Source: Thermoprotei archaeon
Lineage (GTDB): Archaea; Thermoproteota; Thermoprotei; Gearchaeales; WAQG01
Assembly (NCBI GenBank): GCA_038881895.1
Contig: JAVZOV010000003.1
Location: 62,001 to 126,000, forward strand
Direction: 5' to 3'
DNA length: 64,000 bases
The position numbers were made by a program, and so were the translations under genes. Shown here one piece after another: positions 39,168-48,281 of this stretch (positions are counted from its first letter, which is position 1; every line of letters starts with the position of its first letter). Under the pieces are notes generated by a model that was not told the DNA's origin, did no database searches, and saw only the letters and a list, made by a program, of their open reading frames with translations.

Positions 39168-39818
39168 ATGTACAGGTGTGTAGTATTTGATGTGGATGGA
39201 GTGTTAACAAAGATCGAGAGTGTGTGGCAATACGTACATGAAAGACTTAATACATGGGATAAGGCAAGAATAAACATGGAGCTTTATTTTAGCAAAAAGA
39301 TTACTTATGAAGAATGGGCATACTTAGATGCATTTTTATGGAAGGGTATATCTTATGATAAGTTTATGGAAATCTTTGATTCTATACCGGTAAATGATGG
39401 GTTTGAAGAAACATTATCGCGAATAAAATCATTAGGTCTTAAAATTATTGCTATAAGTGGTGGATTAATGCCATTATTAGAGAGGTTAAATAGAATTGTT
39501 AGATTTGATGATATGTATGCTACTGAACTTATTTTTGAAAATGGAATTTTCACTGGCAAAGTTGTAGTGCATGTAAAGTATGATAATAAGGATCTTGTTC
39601 TACTTAATGCATGCAAAAAATATGGTATTTCGACCAGAGAATGTATCGTGGTAGGTGATTCCAAGATAGATATACCGATGTTTGCAATAAGCGGATACAG
39701 TATCGCTTTTAATCCAAAAAATCAAGAAGTTGTAAAAGCCGCAAACAAAGTCATAAATAGCGAATCTCTTACTCCAATAGCAGATACTATAGAAGAACTG
39801 ACCAGAAATTTACATTAA
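39168..39818 (+). CDS. HAD-family phosphatase, SerB-like
   Basis: 216 residues. HAD motifs: I DVDGVLT (nucleophile D8), II ISGG (about 99-102), III a Lys in the HVKYDNKD region, IV GDSKIDIPMF. The helical cap and DxDGVxT start resemble phosphoserine phosphatases, but the cap is not diagnostic. It could supply serine or act on sugar phosphates. A TATA-like run (AAAAATTTATTTC) is about 30 bases upstream of the ATG, suggesting a leaderless transcript. Confidence 0.75.
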   Translation: MYRCVVFDVDGVLTKIESVWQYVHERLNTWDKARINMELYFSKKITYEEWAYLDAFLWKGISYDKFMEIFDSIPVNDGFEETLSRIKSLGLKIIAISGGLMPLLERLNRIVRFDDMYATELIFENGIFTGKVVVHVKYDNKDLVLLNACKKYGISTRECIVVGDSKIDIPMFAISGYSIAFNPKNQEVVKAANKVINSESLTPIADTIEELTRNLH

Positions 39819-39900
39819 ATAATAATGCTCTATTCTTATTGTGAGTATTTCTGAATTTAATAAATTATTAGTTTAAAAACAATGCTAAGGATTATTGTTA

Positions 39901-40299
39901 TTAAATCTTCCTTCTTACTGGAATCTCTAGTAATTCGATTAATAGTTCATCGTATGTTTTGTTTGAGTGTTCTTCTAAGTAAATACTTTTTAGTTGCGCA
40001 TAAGCTTGTGCTATTAAATGATAGCATGGTTCGTTTTCTCCTGAGGCTACTAATGTTGTGAAACCATTACAACTGCAATAATACATGGGTATTATAAAGT
40101 AACGGCCGCTACGACCTTCAGCTATCCAGAGTTCTTTTCCATCGATTGTGTAAACTTTTCTTATACCATTGCTTTCTGCGAGTTTTATAGCTTTCAAACC
40201 TCGTCTCTTAAAATTTTTTTTAATCTGTTTTTTTAGATCTGTTTCACTGGATAATGCCTCTCTAATTTTTTGTGACATTTTTTCATAGTATGGATACAT
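39901..40299 (-). CDS. SWIM zinc-finger protein
   Basis: 132 residues from the ATG at 40299. A longer reading frame would begin inside the tRNA-Phe gene and is rejected. The zinc motif is CxC...CxH: YYCSCNGF followed by CYHLIA, the SWIM pattern. The N-terminus is Lys-rich. SWIM domains bind DNA or proteins (for example in Sws1/Rad51 regulators and ubiquitin ligases). No partner gene is next to it, other than the tRNA 18 bases upstream. Confidence 0.75.
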   Translation of the reverse strand: MYPYYEKMSQKIREALSSETDLKKQIKKNFKRRGLKAIKLAESNGIRKVYTIDGKELWIAEGRSGRYFIIPMYYCSCNGFTTLVASGENEPCYHLIAQAYAQLKSIYLEEHSNKTYDELLIELLEIPVRRKI

Positions 40300-40316
40300 T
40301 TTTCGTCTCCATGAGG

Positions 40317-40425
40317 TGCCGAGGGTGGGATTTGAACCCACGGCAGCCCGGTCTTCAGCCGGGTGCTCTCCCAGGCTGAGCTCTCGATGCGATGTTTTAA
40401 TCGCGACCTCGGCTCCCACCTCGGC
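40317..40425 (-). tRNA. tRNA-Phe(GAA) with a 35-nt intron before the D-arm
   Basis: The minus strand reads GCCGAGG (acceptor) and ends CCTCGGC with discriminator A. The anticodon arm is CCCGG-CTGAAGA-CCGGG, anticodon GAA. The D-arm is GCTCAGCCTGGGAGAGC and the T-arm GTGGG-TTCAAAT-CCCAC. Between the acceptor stem and the D-stem there are 37 bases instead of 2. Removing 35 (keeping T8 and A9, or T8 and G9) gives a normal 74-nt tRNA. The inserted part contains the hairpin GCGAT/ATCGC. This is the second non-canonical D-side intron in this window. CCA is not encoded. Confidence 0.9.
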
Positions 40426-40501
40426 ATTAATTTTATATTAATTATCGTTAAATAAATTTTTCGCTAGCTTAAGTAAGGGAAAAATAATCTCTATTTATTT
40501 T

Positions 40502-40888
40502 TTAACGCTCTAACGATCTGTCAGCTTTATGCTTTACATAATCTTTAGGCTTTAGTTCACTAAGTATGTAATCAAAGGCTTTCTCAGGATCTGTGTGACT
40601 ACCGCATGTGAATACGTCCACTGTTGCATAATTATACTCGTTCCATGTATGTATAGCAATGTGGCTTTCTAACACAAGGGCTATGACTGATACGCCGCCT
40701 TTTCTACCGCCAAATTTCCATGATTTTACTTCCCACAATCTTGCATTGGAGACTTTAACTGCATTAAGTACTATTTGTGTTAATCTTTCCTCATCGTTTA
40801 AAATTTTTGGATCACACCCATAAAGATTGCCATATACGTGTTTTCCAATTACGGTGTCTTCCCGAATATATTCTTGCTGTTGGCCCAT
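40502..40888 (-). CDS. Pyruvoyl-dependent SpeD-family decarboxylase (SAM or arginine decarboxylase)
   Basis: 128 residues of the small (class 1B) SpeD proenzyme type. Self-cleavage would occur at E74-S75 in [12 protein letters not shown], turning S75 into the pyruvoyl group. Conserved [10 protein letters not shown] is present. The [13 protein letters not shown] start and the [14 protein letters not shown] block resemble the crenarchaeal paralog that decarboxylates arginine rather than SAM. A second, more typical SAM decarboxylase lies at 54.8 kb, so this one could be the arginine enzyme, making agmatine for polyamines. Separation of the two activities by sequence alone is tentative. Confidence 0.75.
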   Translation of the reverse strand: MGQQQEYIREDTVIGKHVYGNLYGCDPKILNDEERLTQIVLNAVKVSNARLWEVKSWKFGGRKGGVSVIALVLESHIAIHTWNEYNYATVDVFTCGSHTDPEKAFDYILSELKPKDYVKHKADRSLER

Positions 40889-41008
40889 TTTCTTTTTCTA
40901 CAGAAAACATGTTTTACATAACTAGAATTTAAACTTAACTCTTTTTATTTCATCAATTATCATGAAATTTTCATAATTTGTCGGAGTACATTGCGGAAAA
41001 GGTGTTTC

Positions 41009-41518
41009 CTAAAGGTAATTAGTGCGAAATGTGTTTAAAAGAGCTTTTTCTTGTATTTTTTCAATGGAACCTCGCCTTAATTTACGTATAAGTTTAATTG
41101 CTTCATTTGGTTGCATGTTCTTAAACTTTATTAAATATGCAGCTAGTATCATGCCAGTCCTTCCCTGTCCAGCAGCACAATGTACCAATACTGGTTTTTT
41201 TTGGGATATATAATGATGTATCCTGTCTATGATTTGTTGCAACTTTTCTGGTGATGGCGCTGTATGATTTTTTACGGGAAAATGATCAACACTTAAATCT
41301 AGGTTTTGTAGTATTCTAGATGGTAAAGGTTCTTCAGTAAGTGTTATTATTGCTCGTATACCTTGTTTATAAAGCCATTCAATTTCTTTTCGGCTCATTG
41401 GTTTTCCACTACCTGCTAATGTATTATTAATGATCCAGCTAAAATTTGTTGGTTTTCTGAAAAGAATGCCCCATACTAATCTTTTTATATCGCCAAGAAA
41501 ATTAAATATCTTTAACAT
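41009..41518 (-). CDS. Dual-specificity protein phosphatase
   Basis: 169 residues. The signature is HCAAGQGRTG with nucleophile C114 and R120. The general-acid position and the N-terminal hydrophobic helix are consistent with the small archaeal/DUSP23-like phosphatases. A basic and hydrophobic N-terminus (MLKIFNFLGDIKRL) may attach it to the membrane. Targets are unknown. It is encoded seven bases after the FAD oxidoreductase gene on the same strand. Confidence 0.82.
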   Translation of the reverse strand: MLKIFNFLGDIKRLVWGILFRKPTNFSWIINNTLAGSGKPMSRKEIEWLYKQGIRAIITLTEEPLPSRILQNLDLSVDHFPVKNHTAPSPEKLQQIIDRIHHYISQKKPVLVHCAAGQGRTGMILAAYLIKFKNMQPNEAIKLIRKLRRGSIEKIQEKALLNTFRTNYL

Positions 41519-41525
41519 TACTCCA

Positions 41526-42665
41526 CTAACCTATAATCATTGTTTCTTTTATTAGTTTTTCTTCTCTAAATCGTGTTGGTAAATATGGTTCCATGAGTGG
41601 GTGTATTTTTTCATTAACTATATATTCAGCTAATACTTCTCCTGCAAATGGAGCCATCATGAATCCGTGCCCACTAAAACCTGTACCTATGTACAAGCCT
41701 TTGGGCCACTCAGGATCACTACCAAGTATGTGACTGTGATCAGGCGTTGTCTCATAATAACCTGACCATATCCTCATGAGCTTTGCATGTTTTAACGATG
41801 GAATGATTTCTATGAGAGTTTTTGCATAGCGTGACATCCATTGTAATGTGTTGCTAAGTGTTGTTAATCCCTTAACATCTGGGTAATCTATACTTCCCAT
41901 TATTTCACCTCTGATTGATTGTCCAACGTATACACCACTCTTAGTATTAATTATTAATGGATCTATTATGATTTTGAATGGTTCAGTGACACCTATTTCC
42001 CTTCTTTCTGGTATTAACGGAAGTTTAATGTTTATTGTTGATAATATTTCATTACTCCAAGCTCCTGCACACACAACTACTTTATCAGCTTCTATAAACG
42101 AATCATCTACTTTCACTCCTTGAACTGCATTGCTTGAAACTACTATTGATGAAACTTTTTTATGTTCAAAAACTTTAAACCCAAGCTTTAATAATGCTTC
42201 ATAATATCCATATGTTACAAAATCATGGTGTATTTTACCATTTTGAGGCCCATAAAATGCAGCAATTAGCTTATCAACATTTAAATATTCATATTTTTCA
42301 CTCACTTGTTCTCTACTCATGAAAACACCTGGTACTCCAAGAGAACTCCATATTTTGTTACCTTCTTTAAACTGTCTTAATATTTTTTCGTCATAGATTA
42401 ACCATAAGTAACCTCCAATTATTGGTAATGGATTCCAACTTAACTCCGTTGCTAACTTTAATATTCTACGTCTTCCTTCTATTGCAAATTTCGTGTTTTC
42501 GGGTGACCAAAAGTGTACTCTAAAGTGTGATGCATTGCGTGTACTGGACCCATATCCCACATACCCTTGTTCAAAAACTATCCCCTTTAAACCTAATTTG
42601 GCTAAATGATATGCCGTGGCTAAACCCATAATACCTCCGCCAATAATTATTACATCAGTTTTCAC
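41526..42665 (-). CDS. FAD-dependent amine oxidoreductase, DAO family (SoxB/proline dehydrogenase beta type)
   Basis: 379 residues. The FAD-binding motif is VIIIGGGIMGLATAYHLA at the N-terminus; VVCAGAWS and the C-terminal GTGFSGHGFMMAPFAGEVLA are typical of the DAO family. Its start overlaps the end of the upstream larger subunit (ATGA). Such pairs occur as heterotetrameric sarcosine oxidase or archaeal dye-linked L-proline dehydrogenase. Folate-binding domains of bacterial SoxA are lacking, which fits the proline dehydrogenase or another archaeal amine dehydrogenase better. Confidence 0.75.
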   Translation of the reverse strand: MKTDVIIIGGGIMGLATAYHLAKLGLKGIVFEQGYVGYGSSTRNASHFRVHFWSPENTKFAIEGRRRILKLATELSWNPLPIIGGYLWLIYDEKILRQFKEGNKIWSSLGVPGVFMSREQVSEKYEYLNVDKLIAAFYGPQNGKIHHDFVTYGYYEALLKLGFKVFEHKKVSSIVVSSNAVQGVKVDDSFIEADKVVVCAGAWSNEILSTINIKLPLIPERREIGVTEPFKIIIDPLIINTKSGVYVGQSIRGEIMGSIDYPDVKGLTTLSNTLQWMSRYAKTLIEIIPSLKHAKLMRIWSGYYETTPDHSHILGSDPEWPKGLYIGTGFSGHGFMMAPFAGEVLAEYIVNEKIHPLMEPYLPTRFREEKLIKETMIIG

Positions 42666-44434
42666 TGTTCAAAACCTCCTATCACCGAAAGAGGAATAGG
42701 TGTTGTTGGGGGTCTTAGCTTAAACATTCCTACTTGAATTGGATTTACATTACTTATGGTAGAGATGTACAACGTTGATGCAAGAGAACAGTACTTGCCT
42801 TGACATTTTCCAGTTCCTAATCCGCTATATCTCTTAATCTTCTCCATGTCAAACCAACCGAACTTTTTTATTACGTTTTTCACATCATCTGTCGTTATAT
42901 CTATACAAGGACAAAGGAAACTTCTTTTATGCAACGTATTTTGTAAAACATCTGTATCACTACCGTTTACACTTAAAATTTCATTATGTTCAAAACTTTT
43001 TACTAATTCCTCTAATGCAGAGTAGTGTTCAGGTGATAACATGTGTTTACCTTCATCTATAAATGTTTCTAAATATTTTTCGGATACCTTTATTCCGGAA
43101 ACAAAAGCAGCATTTAAACCTGCGGCTTTACTGAAAGGTATTAATGCTGGTTCATCAATGACCCCTCCTAACTCTCCAGCAATAAAAACATTATGTATTA
43201 TTGTTTCTCCGCTCCATCCATGAATAGGCACAAAACCTCCTAACTTAATATGAAAACCTAATGGTACTCCCATTTGGCTAGGTAATTCTATTGCTGGGCT
43301 GCGCATCGATGCGAGTATTACTGCATCTGCGTCTATATTAAAAGTATCCTTACTATTAGTTATGCGTATACCTGTTACATGCTTGGTTCCGACTGCCTCA
43401 AGTACTCTATATCCTTTTATATAACGAACTCCAGAGCTAGTGATTTGTTTTTTATAAAACTCACTTATATTATCAGTGGTGCTTATGAGTGTTGTGTTTA
43501 AACCTTGCATAGAAAATTGTAGTGCAATTCTTGCAGCCCAATTGTTTGACCCAATCACACTTATATTCCTTCCTATACTTGTTTTGTAAACGTTGAGAAG
43601 CTTCAACGCTGATGAACCTAAAATAATACCTGGTAAGTCATTATTACCAAATATTGTCAATATTTCTCGTGCGCCACTAGCTATTACAATGCTTTTTGAT
43701 TTAACTAATACTGGTGTTCCACTCGGTTCATCGAATTGAATACCTATCCATGCATCATCTAATATGGCTGTCAACGCTGTTCCTTTAATAATATTAATTT
43801 TAGACCTCTCAGCTTCTTGCAATAAATCTTGAATTATTTCAGAGCCTGTCTTGTTAAGTTTTTCAATAATAGCGTGGTCATAACCTAAATGTCCTCCTAG
43901 TATGTTATCGCCTTCTAATATTACTACTTTGGCACCAAGAGAACGTGCACTTAAGGCTGCAGACAAACCACCTATACCACTACCGATCACTATTACGTCT
44001 GTTTCAATAATAATTGGATTTAGGTTTTTTATATCCTTTATACGTTCAGGCATGCGTGGATTCGGTAAAAAATGTTTCATGAGTTTCCATGTGACGCTCC
44101 AACTAACTTTATTTCTAAAGAATCTATTATGTTGAAATCCAACTTTTAAGTATGGTGACATTACTTCCATGAATAATTTTTGAAGTCTTTTCTTTTCAAT
44201 TTTTATTGATAAGCCGTTTTTTGTTTTCATCAAATAATGATTAACGGGACCATAACCTTCTACATATATTCTTTCAGGGCTCCACCATTCAAAACTGAGA
44301 GAGCCTCTAGGTCTATTAAATTTAAAAGAACTTTCATAATAAGTTATACCTGCTTTGTGAAGTGCAACTCCAAGAGGCACGTTTTCCTGAACTTTCATTA
44401 TTTTATTATTGACCTTAATAGACACATCGCTCAT
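42662..44434 (-). CDS. FAD/NAD oxidoreductase alpha subunit with iron-sulfur-like ends
   Basis: 590 residues from the ATG at 44434, preferred because GGTG lies just upstream. The N-terminal part (residues 1-70) resembles the Fer2_4 domain of SoxA/HcnB proteins but lacks its cysteines. The Rossmann FAD motif is VIVIGSGIGGLSAALSARS near residue 130. The C-terminal part has CPCIDITTDDV and CQGKYC, the BFD-like 2Fe-2S pattern. It forms a pair with the DAO-family protein, as in proline or sarcosine dehydrogenase complexes. Whether electrons go to quinone or a carrier is not visible. Confidence 0.75.
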   Translation of the reverse strand: MSDVSIKVNNKIMKVQENVPLGVALHKAGITYYESSFKFNRPRGSLSFEWWSPERIYVEGYGPVNHYLMKTKNGLSIKIEKKRLQKLFMEVMSPYLKVGFQHNRFFRNKVSWSVTWKLMKHFLPNPRMPERIKDIKNLNPIIIETDVIVIGSGIGGLSAALSARSLGAKVVILEGDNILGGHLGYDHAIIEKLNKTGSEIIQDLLQEAERSKINIIKGTALTAILDDAWIGIQFDEPSGTPVLVKSKSIVIASGAREILTIFGNNDLPGIILGSSALKLLNVYKTSIGRNISVIGSNNWAARIALQFSMQGLNTTLISTTDNISEFYKKQITSSGVRYIKGYRVLEAVGTKHVTGIRITNSKDTFNIDADAVILASMRSPAIELPSQMGVPLGFHIKLGGFVPIHGWSGETIIHNVFIAGELGGVIDEPALIPFSKAAGLNAAFVSGIKVSEKYLETFIDEGKHMLSPEHYSALEELVKSFEHNEILSVNGSDTDVLQNTLHKRSFLCPCIDITTDDVKNVIKKFGWFDMEKIKRYSGLGTGKCQGKYCSLASTLYISTISNVNPIQVGMFKLRPPTTPIPLSVIGGFEQ

Positions 44435-44604
44435 TAAATGCACCAACATTATTAATTGCTAATAAAGATATAAAGATGAATATTTATGTTAACTGAATGT
44501 TTCATGATTAATAAGTTTATGTAATCATTAATATCTAAAATTTTTTCTTTTCATAATATGAATAACTTTATTAAACAGATTTCATATGTTATTTCTGATA
44601 TAAC

Positions 44605-45000
44605 ATGGTGATTGTGAGTTTGTCGCTTCCGAAAAGCATAGTGGAAAAAATCGATAAAGCCATCGAAGAAAAAGGGTTTAGAAATAGGTCAGATTTCGTG
44701 AGAAAATCAATCGAATATCATCTATCGACAATAGGTTGGGATAAGATTGAATCAGGAACTTATTTAGGGACTGTCCAAGCAACATATAAATGTGATGAGA
44801 TAGATTACCAGAAACTTGCCATGTTGAAAGTTATGAATAAAAATATAGTACTAGCCGAGCAAGGGTTAGCACTGCAGTCAGGTCTTTGTATTCAGGTCTA
44901 TACGCTTTATGGGTCTTCTGATGAAATTCGCAAGTTTTTATCGAATCTAAATAGTGTTAAGGGTATCGAACATATAGGCATATCTGTCAGGAAAATATAA
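44605..45000 (+). CDS. NikR-like ribbon-helix-helix regulator without nickel ligands
   Basis: 131 residues. The N-terminal ribbon-helix-helix (VSLSLPKSIVEKIDKAIEEK, FRNRSDFVRKSI) is followed by the ACT-like C-terminal domain seen in NikR. The Ni-binding histidines are absent: the segment before GLC is AEQGLALQS, where NikR has HxH at C minus 8 and C minus 6. The Cys itself is kept. It should bind DNA as a tetramer but may respond to a different ligand. Its genomic neighbours give no clear target. Confidence 0.7.
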   Translation: MVIVSLSLPKSIVEKIDKAIEEKGFRNRSDFVRKSIEYHLSTIGWDKIESGTYLGTVQATYKCDEIDYQKLAMLKVMNKNIVLAEQGLALQSGLCIQVYTLYGSSDEIRKFLSNLNSVKGIEHIGISVRKI

Positions 45001-45105
45001 TCATAACTTATATTAATGTCTTCGGTTCTAAAGAATAAAACTTTTGTTGCAAAAATAAATACACATGGTTTTGGGGTTATTAGTTTCGAGCAATTTCATT
45101 ATGAT

Positions 45106-45357
45106 CTAGTATTTTTCAATTATTACGGACGTAGCAGTTTTCACTACTCCTGGTATTGATAATATTTGTTCCTTAATGGTTTTTGAAAGTTCTGAAAAAT
45201 CTTTTGCTTCAATTCTAGCTATTATATCGAATTCTCCAGTAACTGCAAGGACTTCTTTTACATTCGGAAACTTTTTTATATCTACACCAACCTTATCGAT
45301 CTTATTAGGTTCTACAGTTATAAATACTAAGGCCTCAACCACGGATATTCCCACCAC
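45106..45357 (-). CDS. Lrp/AsnC-type RAM (ligand-binding) domain protein
   Basis: 83 residues made only of the effector-binding domain (alphabeta-sandwich: VSVVEALVFITVEP, KEVLAVTGEFDIIARIEA, IPGVVKTATSVIIEKY). The winged-helix DNA-binding domain is missing. Such stand-alone RAM proteins bind amino acids and can interact with full-length Lrp proteins. The start is clear (ATG after AT-rich DNA). Confidence 0.75.
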   Translation of the reverse strand: MVGISVVEALVFITVEPNKIDKVGVDIKKFPNVKEVLAVTGEFDIIARIEAKDFSELSKTIKEQILSIPGVVKTATSVIIEKY

Positions 45358-45461
45358 AATAGTTTTAATTTTAGTAAAATTTAAATCTTCCTATTAAGTT
45401 ATTGTCCTATTTACATTAATTAATGAACAGTTTAAAAATCGAATAAAGTTCATTGGAATTT

Positions 45462-46265
45462 TTAAGTTGTCACTTTCTCAGATCTAAGAATCTCATTAAT
45501 GTGTTCTGTTATACTTTCTACGGTTCCAGTAATTTTTGCATTGAGATCGAATGTAAGTGGTGTTATTGCTATATTCTTTTCAACTGTTATCGCATACACA
45601 TCAGTATCTTTTGGTGGATCTATTGGTTCTCCGTATATCCAATAATATTCTTGCTTTCGTGGGTCTAAACGTTTATCAATGTATTCTGCGAATCTAATTT
45701 TTGCCGCCGGTACTACTTTAGCACGCATTTTTGGATGTACTTTGTTTGGAAAGTTTACATTCAAAAGCCAAACTTCTTTTGGTAATCCATGTTCAATGAC
45801 ATATTGAGTAATTTCTTTTGAAACTCTCATTATCATTGCAGATAGTTCTTGATTAGAAATGAGTTCATTTTCATCCAATATTGACGCAGAGAATGCAATC
45901 GCTGGTATTCCTAGAATAGCTGCTTGTGCGGCCGCGCCTACTGTTCCGGATGATAAAATAACCTGTATGCTTGTATTATCTCCTATGTTTATTCCTGACA
46001 CTACAATATCTATTTTGTCCAACGTATGAAATGCTACATGAACCACATCACTTGGGGTACCGTTAATCGCATATAATTCTAGATTATTAACTATCATTCT
46101 TTTTGCTCTAAGAGGCTTATGTAATGTTAATCCTAATCCGCTGGCAGATTTTGGAGTTTCTGGTGCCATTATTACAGCGCTGCCTAAATCATGCACTGCA
46201 TTGTAGAGTAATGCTAATCCTGGACTATATATTCCATCATCATTAGTGACTAGTATGTTCACCAT
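45462..46265 (-). CDS. surE: 5'-nucleotidase SurE
   Basis: 267 residues. The conserved N-terminal metal-binding motif NDDGIYSPGL and the SGINIGDN block are characteristic. The enzyme removes phosphate from nucleoside 5'- or 3'-monophosphates, with Mg/Mn bound by the two N-terminal aspartates. Complete length for the family. It is transcribed away from the ECF transporter and the IS relic that separate it from the next genes. Confidence 0.9.
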   Translation of the reverse strand: MVNILVTNDDGIYSPGLALLYNAVHDLGSAVIMAPETPKSASGLGLTLHKPLRAKRMIVNNLELYAINGTPSDVVHVAFHTLDKIDIVVSGINIGDNTSIQVILSSGTVGAAAQAAILGIPAIAFSASILDENELISNQELSAMIMRVSKEITQYVIEHGLPKEVWLLNVNFPNKVHPKMRAKVVPAAKIRFAEYIDKRLDPRKQEYYWIYGEPIDPPKDTDVYAITVEKNIAITPLTFDLNAKITGTVESITEHINEILRSEKVTT

Positions 46266-46377
46266 TATTCTTATTACACCTCCTCGAATCTACAAAAATT
46301 ATGAGACTAAAATACTTTACACTAATTTGGTGTAATCATTCTCTATGAGATTATCATTGTTTTGCTACATTTACTGT

Positions 46378-46480
46378 GAATTAACACTCTCCACGATTAA
46401 AACGGGAGATGCTTGCTCCTAAGATACTCATTGATCTGTTGTTCATTGTCTTTTTAGACTTCCAATTCATTTCGTTCCAT
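46378..46480 (-). mobile_element. Right-end fragment of the IS-type element family (copy D)
   Basis: AACACTCTCCACGATTAAAA, CGGGAGATGCTTGCTCC and CTCATTGATCTGTTGTTCA correspond to the right end and adjacent part of the copy at 38.94-39.01 kb; the hairpin is partly broken (ATTAAAA in place of the loop). The left end is not recognisable. It is a decayed copy in the region upstream of the ECF transporter. Confidence 0.5.
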
Positions 46481-46533
46481 CTTGGAAACAAGAAGTGTGT
46501 AGTCAGCCATAATGTTTTCTTACCAAAAATTTT

Positions 46534-46571
46534 GTAGTTCACGTTAAATAATGTAGTTCACGTTAAATAAT
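46534..46571 (+). promoter_or_regulatory. Two perfect tandem 19-bp repeats, candidate operator of the ECF transporter
   Basis: GTAGTTCACGTTAAATAAT occurs twice in direct succession (46534-46552 and 46553-46571), ending 31 bases before the ATG of the first ATPase gene. The TTAAATAA part of the second copy could serve as the TATA box. Tandem identical sites at this position suggest a repressor or activator that senses the imported vitamin or metal. Recent duplication or slippage is an alternative. Confidence 0.45.
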
Positions 46572-46602
46572 AGCGTATCGTAACTTATAGAGGTAATACA
46601 GA

Positions 46603-47460
46603 ATGATAGAGCCTGCTATATCTGTGAAAGATTTAAGTTTTACGTATTCGGGGTCTGATTATCCTGCACTGGTCAATATTAATATGAATATTATGGAAGG
46701 CCAGTTTGTACTTATTACTGGACCTAGTGGTTGCGGTAAGACAACGCTCCTTCGAACGTTTAATGGGTTAATACCAAATTTTTATCCTGGTGATCTAAAG
46801 GGTGATGTGAAGATATACGGATTAAGTGTAAAGGAACACAGAACATTTGAGCTTGCAAAATATGTTGGAATGGTGTTTCAAGATCCTGAGAATCAGCTTT
46901 TAACGTTAAGTGTAGAAAGAGATATAGCGTTTGGACTTGAGAATCTAGGATTTAGAAAAGAAGAGATTAAAGAGAGGGTCGACTGGGCATTGAATGTTGT
47001 TGGTATAGAACGTTTGCGGGAGAAGGCTCCGCATGAACTTAGTGGTGGTGAACAGCAGAAAGTTGCGATAGCAGCAGCAATAGCAATGCAACCAAAAATT
47101 TTAGTGCTTGATGAGCCTTTAAGCAACCTTGATCCAATGAGCGCTAAAAACATTGTTGAACTTCTTGAACAACTCAGACGAAAATTAAGACTAACAATAG
47201 TAGTTTCTGAACATCGGTTAGATTTACTCTCTAAACATGCTGATTTAATATTTATAATGAAATCAGGCAGTATTATAGCGTCTGGTCCACCGAAGGAAAT
47301 TCTTAAATCAGATATTGCTTGGAGCGCAGGTATAAGTATCCCTAAAGTTGTTGAAATTTGGAAAACTTTGAAATCACAGGTTAATCTTAGTGATATACCA
47401 CCAATCTCAGCTGAGGAGGCTTTTGAAAAGTGGAGAATATATCTGAAGCAATACGTGTGA
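46603..47460 (+). CDS. ECF transporter ATPase (EcfA)
   Basis: 285 residues. Walker A GPSGCGKTTLLRTF, signature LSGGEQQKVAIAAA, Walker B KILVLDEPLSNLDP, and an H-loop histidine in VVSEHRLD. ECF energy-coupling ATPases power uptake of vitamins or transition metals with EcfT and a substrate-binding S component. The ATG follows GAGGTAA. It overlaps the next ATPase gene by 31 bases, showing a tightly packed operon. Confidence 0.88.
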   Translation: MIEPAISVKDLSFTYSGSDYPALVNINMNIMEGQFVLITGPSGCGKTTLLRTFNGLIPNFYPGDLKGDVKIYGLSVKEHRTFELAKYVGMVFQDPENQLLTLSVERDIAFGLENLGFRKEEIKERVDWALNVVGIERLREKAPHELSGGEQQKVAIAAAIAMQPKILVLDEPLSNLDPMSAKNIVELLEQLRRKLRLTIVVSEHRLDLLSKHADLIFIMKSGSIIASGPPKEILKSDIAWSAGISIPKVVEIWKTLKSQVNLSDIPPISAEEAFEKWRIYLKQYV

Positions 47461-48281
47461 ATAATTTGTGGTTTACATATCCTAATGGAGTTAATGCTTT
47501 AAAAGACATAAATCTCACTATTCTTAAAGGTGAGATTGTTGCACTGATTGGCGAAAACGGTGCAGGAAAAACAACTTTAGCTAAACATTTCATAGGATTA
47601 CTTAAACCCACAAGAGGCACTGTCGAAGTTTTTGGTATTGATACAAGAAAAACTACAGTAGCCACGCTAGCTAAAAAAGTAGGTTTTGTTTTTCAAAATC
47701 CTGACTACCAGTTGTTTGCAGAAACGGTATGGGATGAGGTTGCTTTTGCCCTAAAAAATTTTGATTTCCCTGAAGATGAAATTAAGAAAAAAGTGAAGAA
47801 AACGTTAGAGATGTTTGATCTTCTTAAATATGAGAAAGTCTCACCGTTGGCACTTAGTGGTGGAGAGAGGAAAAGAGTTGCGATAGCCTCAGTAGTATGT
47901 TATGACCCAGAAATATTAATACTAGATGAACCTACAATAGGGCAAGATCAAATTCAAAAAAATAAGATTATAGAGCTGATAAGAGCCTTTGCCAGTAAAG
48001 GTAAGACAATAATAATCATAACACACGATATGGATTTCGTTGCTGATATAGAACCTAGAGTTATCTTATTATCTAAAGGCAAGATTCTAGCGGATGGACA
48101 TGCAAGAGATATACTCCCGAACTTGTCACTTTTAGAGGCGGCACACTTGTTGTCTAATCAAGTAGGTTATCTTTCATGGCTATTCAGTAAATACAACAAT
48201 TACTTTCCACACAACATTATAAAAGTTAATGAATTTGTTGAGGCATTCTTAAAAATGGTGAAAAATGATGATACCAAGTGA
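47430..48281 (+). CDS. Second ECF transporter ATPase (EcfA')
   Basis: 283 residues, GTG start inside the upstream gene. Walker A GENGAGKTTLAKHF, Walker B EILILDEPTIGQD, and signature LSGGERKRVAIASV are complete. The pair of different ATPases fits the EcfAA'T module. The last 17 bases overlap ecfT. The two ATPases should form a heterodimer on EcfT. Confidence 0.88.
   Translation: MENISEAIRVNNLWFTYPNGVNALKDINLTILKGEIVALIGENGAGKTTLAKHFIGLLKPTRGTVEVFGIDTRKTTVATLAKKVGFVFQNPDYQLFAETVWDEVAFALKNFDFPEDEIKKKVKKTLEMFDLLKYEKVSPLALSGGERKRVAIASVVCYDPEILILDEPTIGQDQIQKNKIIELIRAFASKGKTIIIITHDMDFVADIEPRVILLSKGKILADGHARDILPNLSLLEAAHLLSNQVGYLSWLFSKYNNYFPHNIIKVNEFVEAFLKMVKNDDTK

Noticed and set aside
39901-40419. 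172-residue version of the SWIM protein
   Set aside because: The first 40 codons run through the tRNA-Phe gene. The ATG at 40299 is the sensible start.
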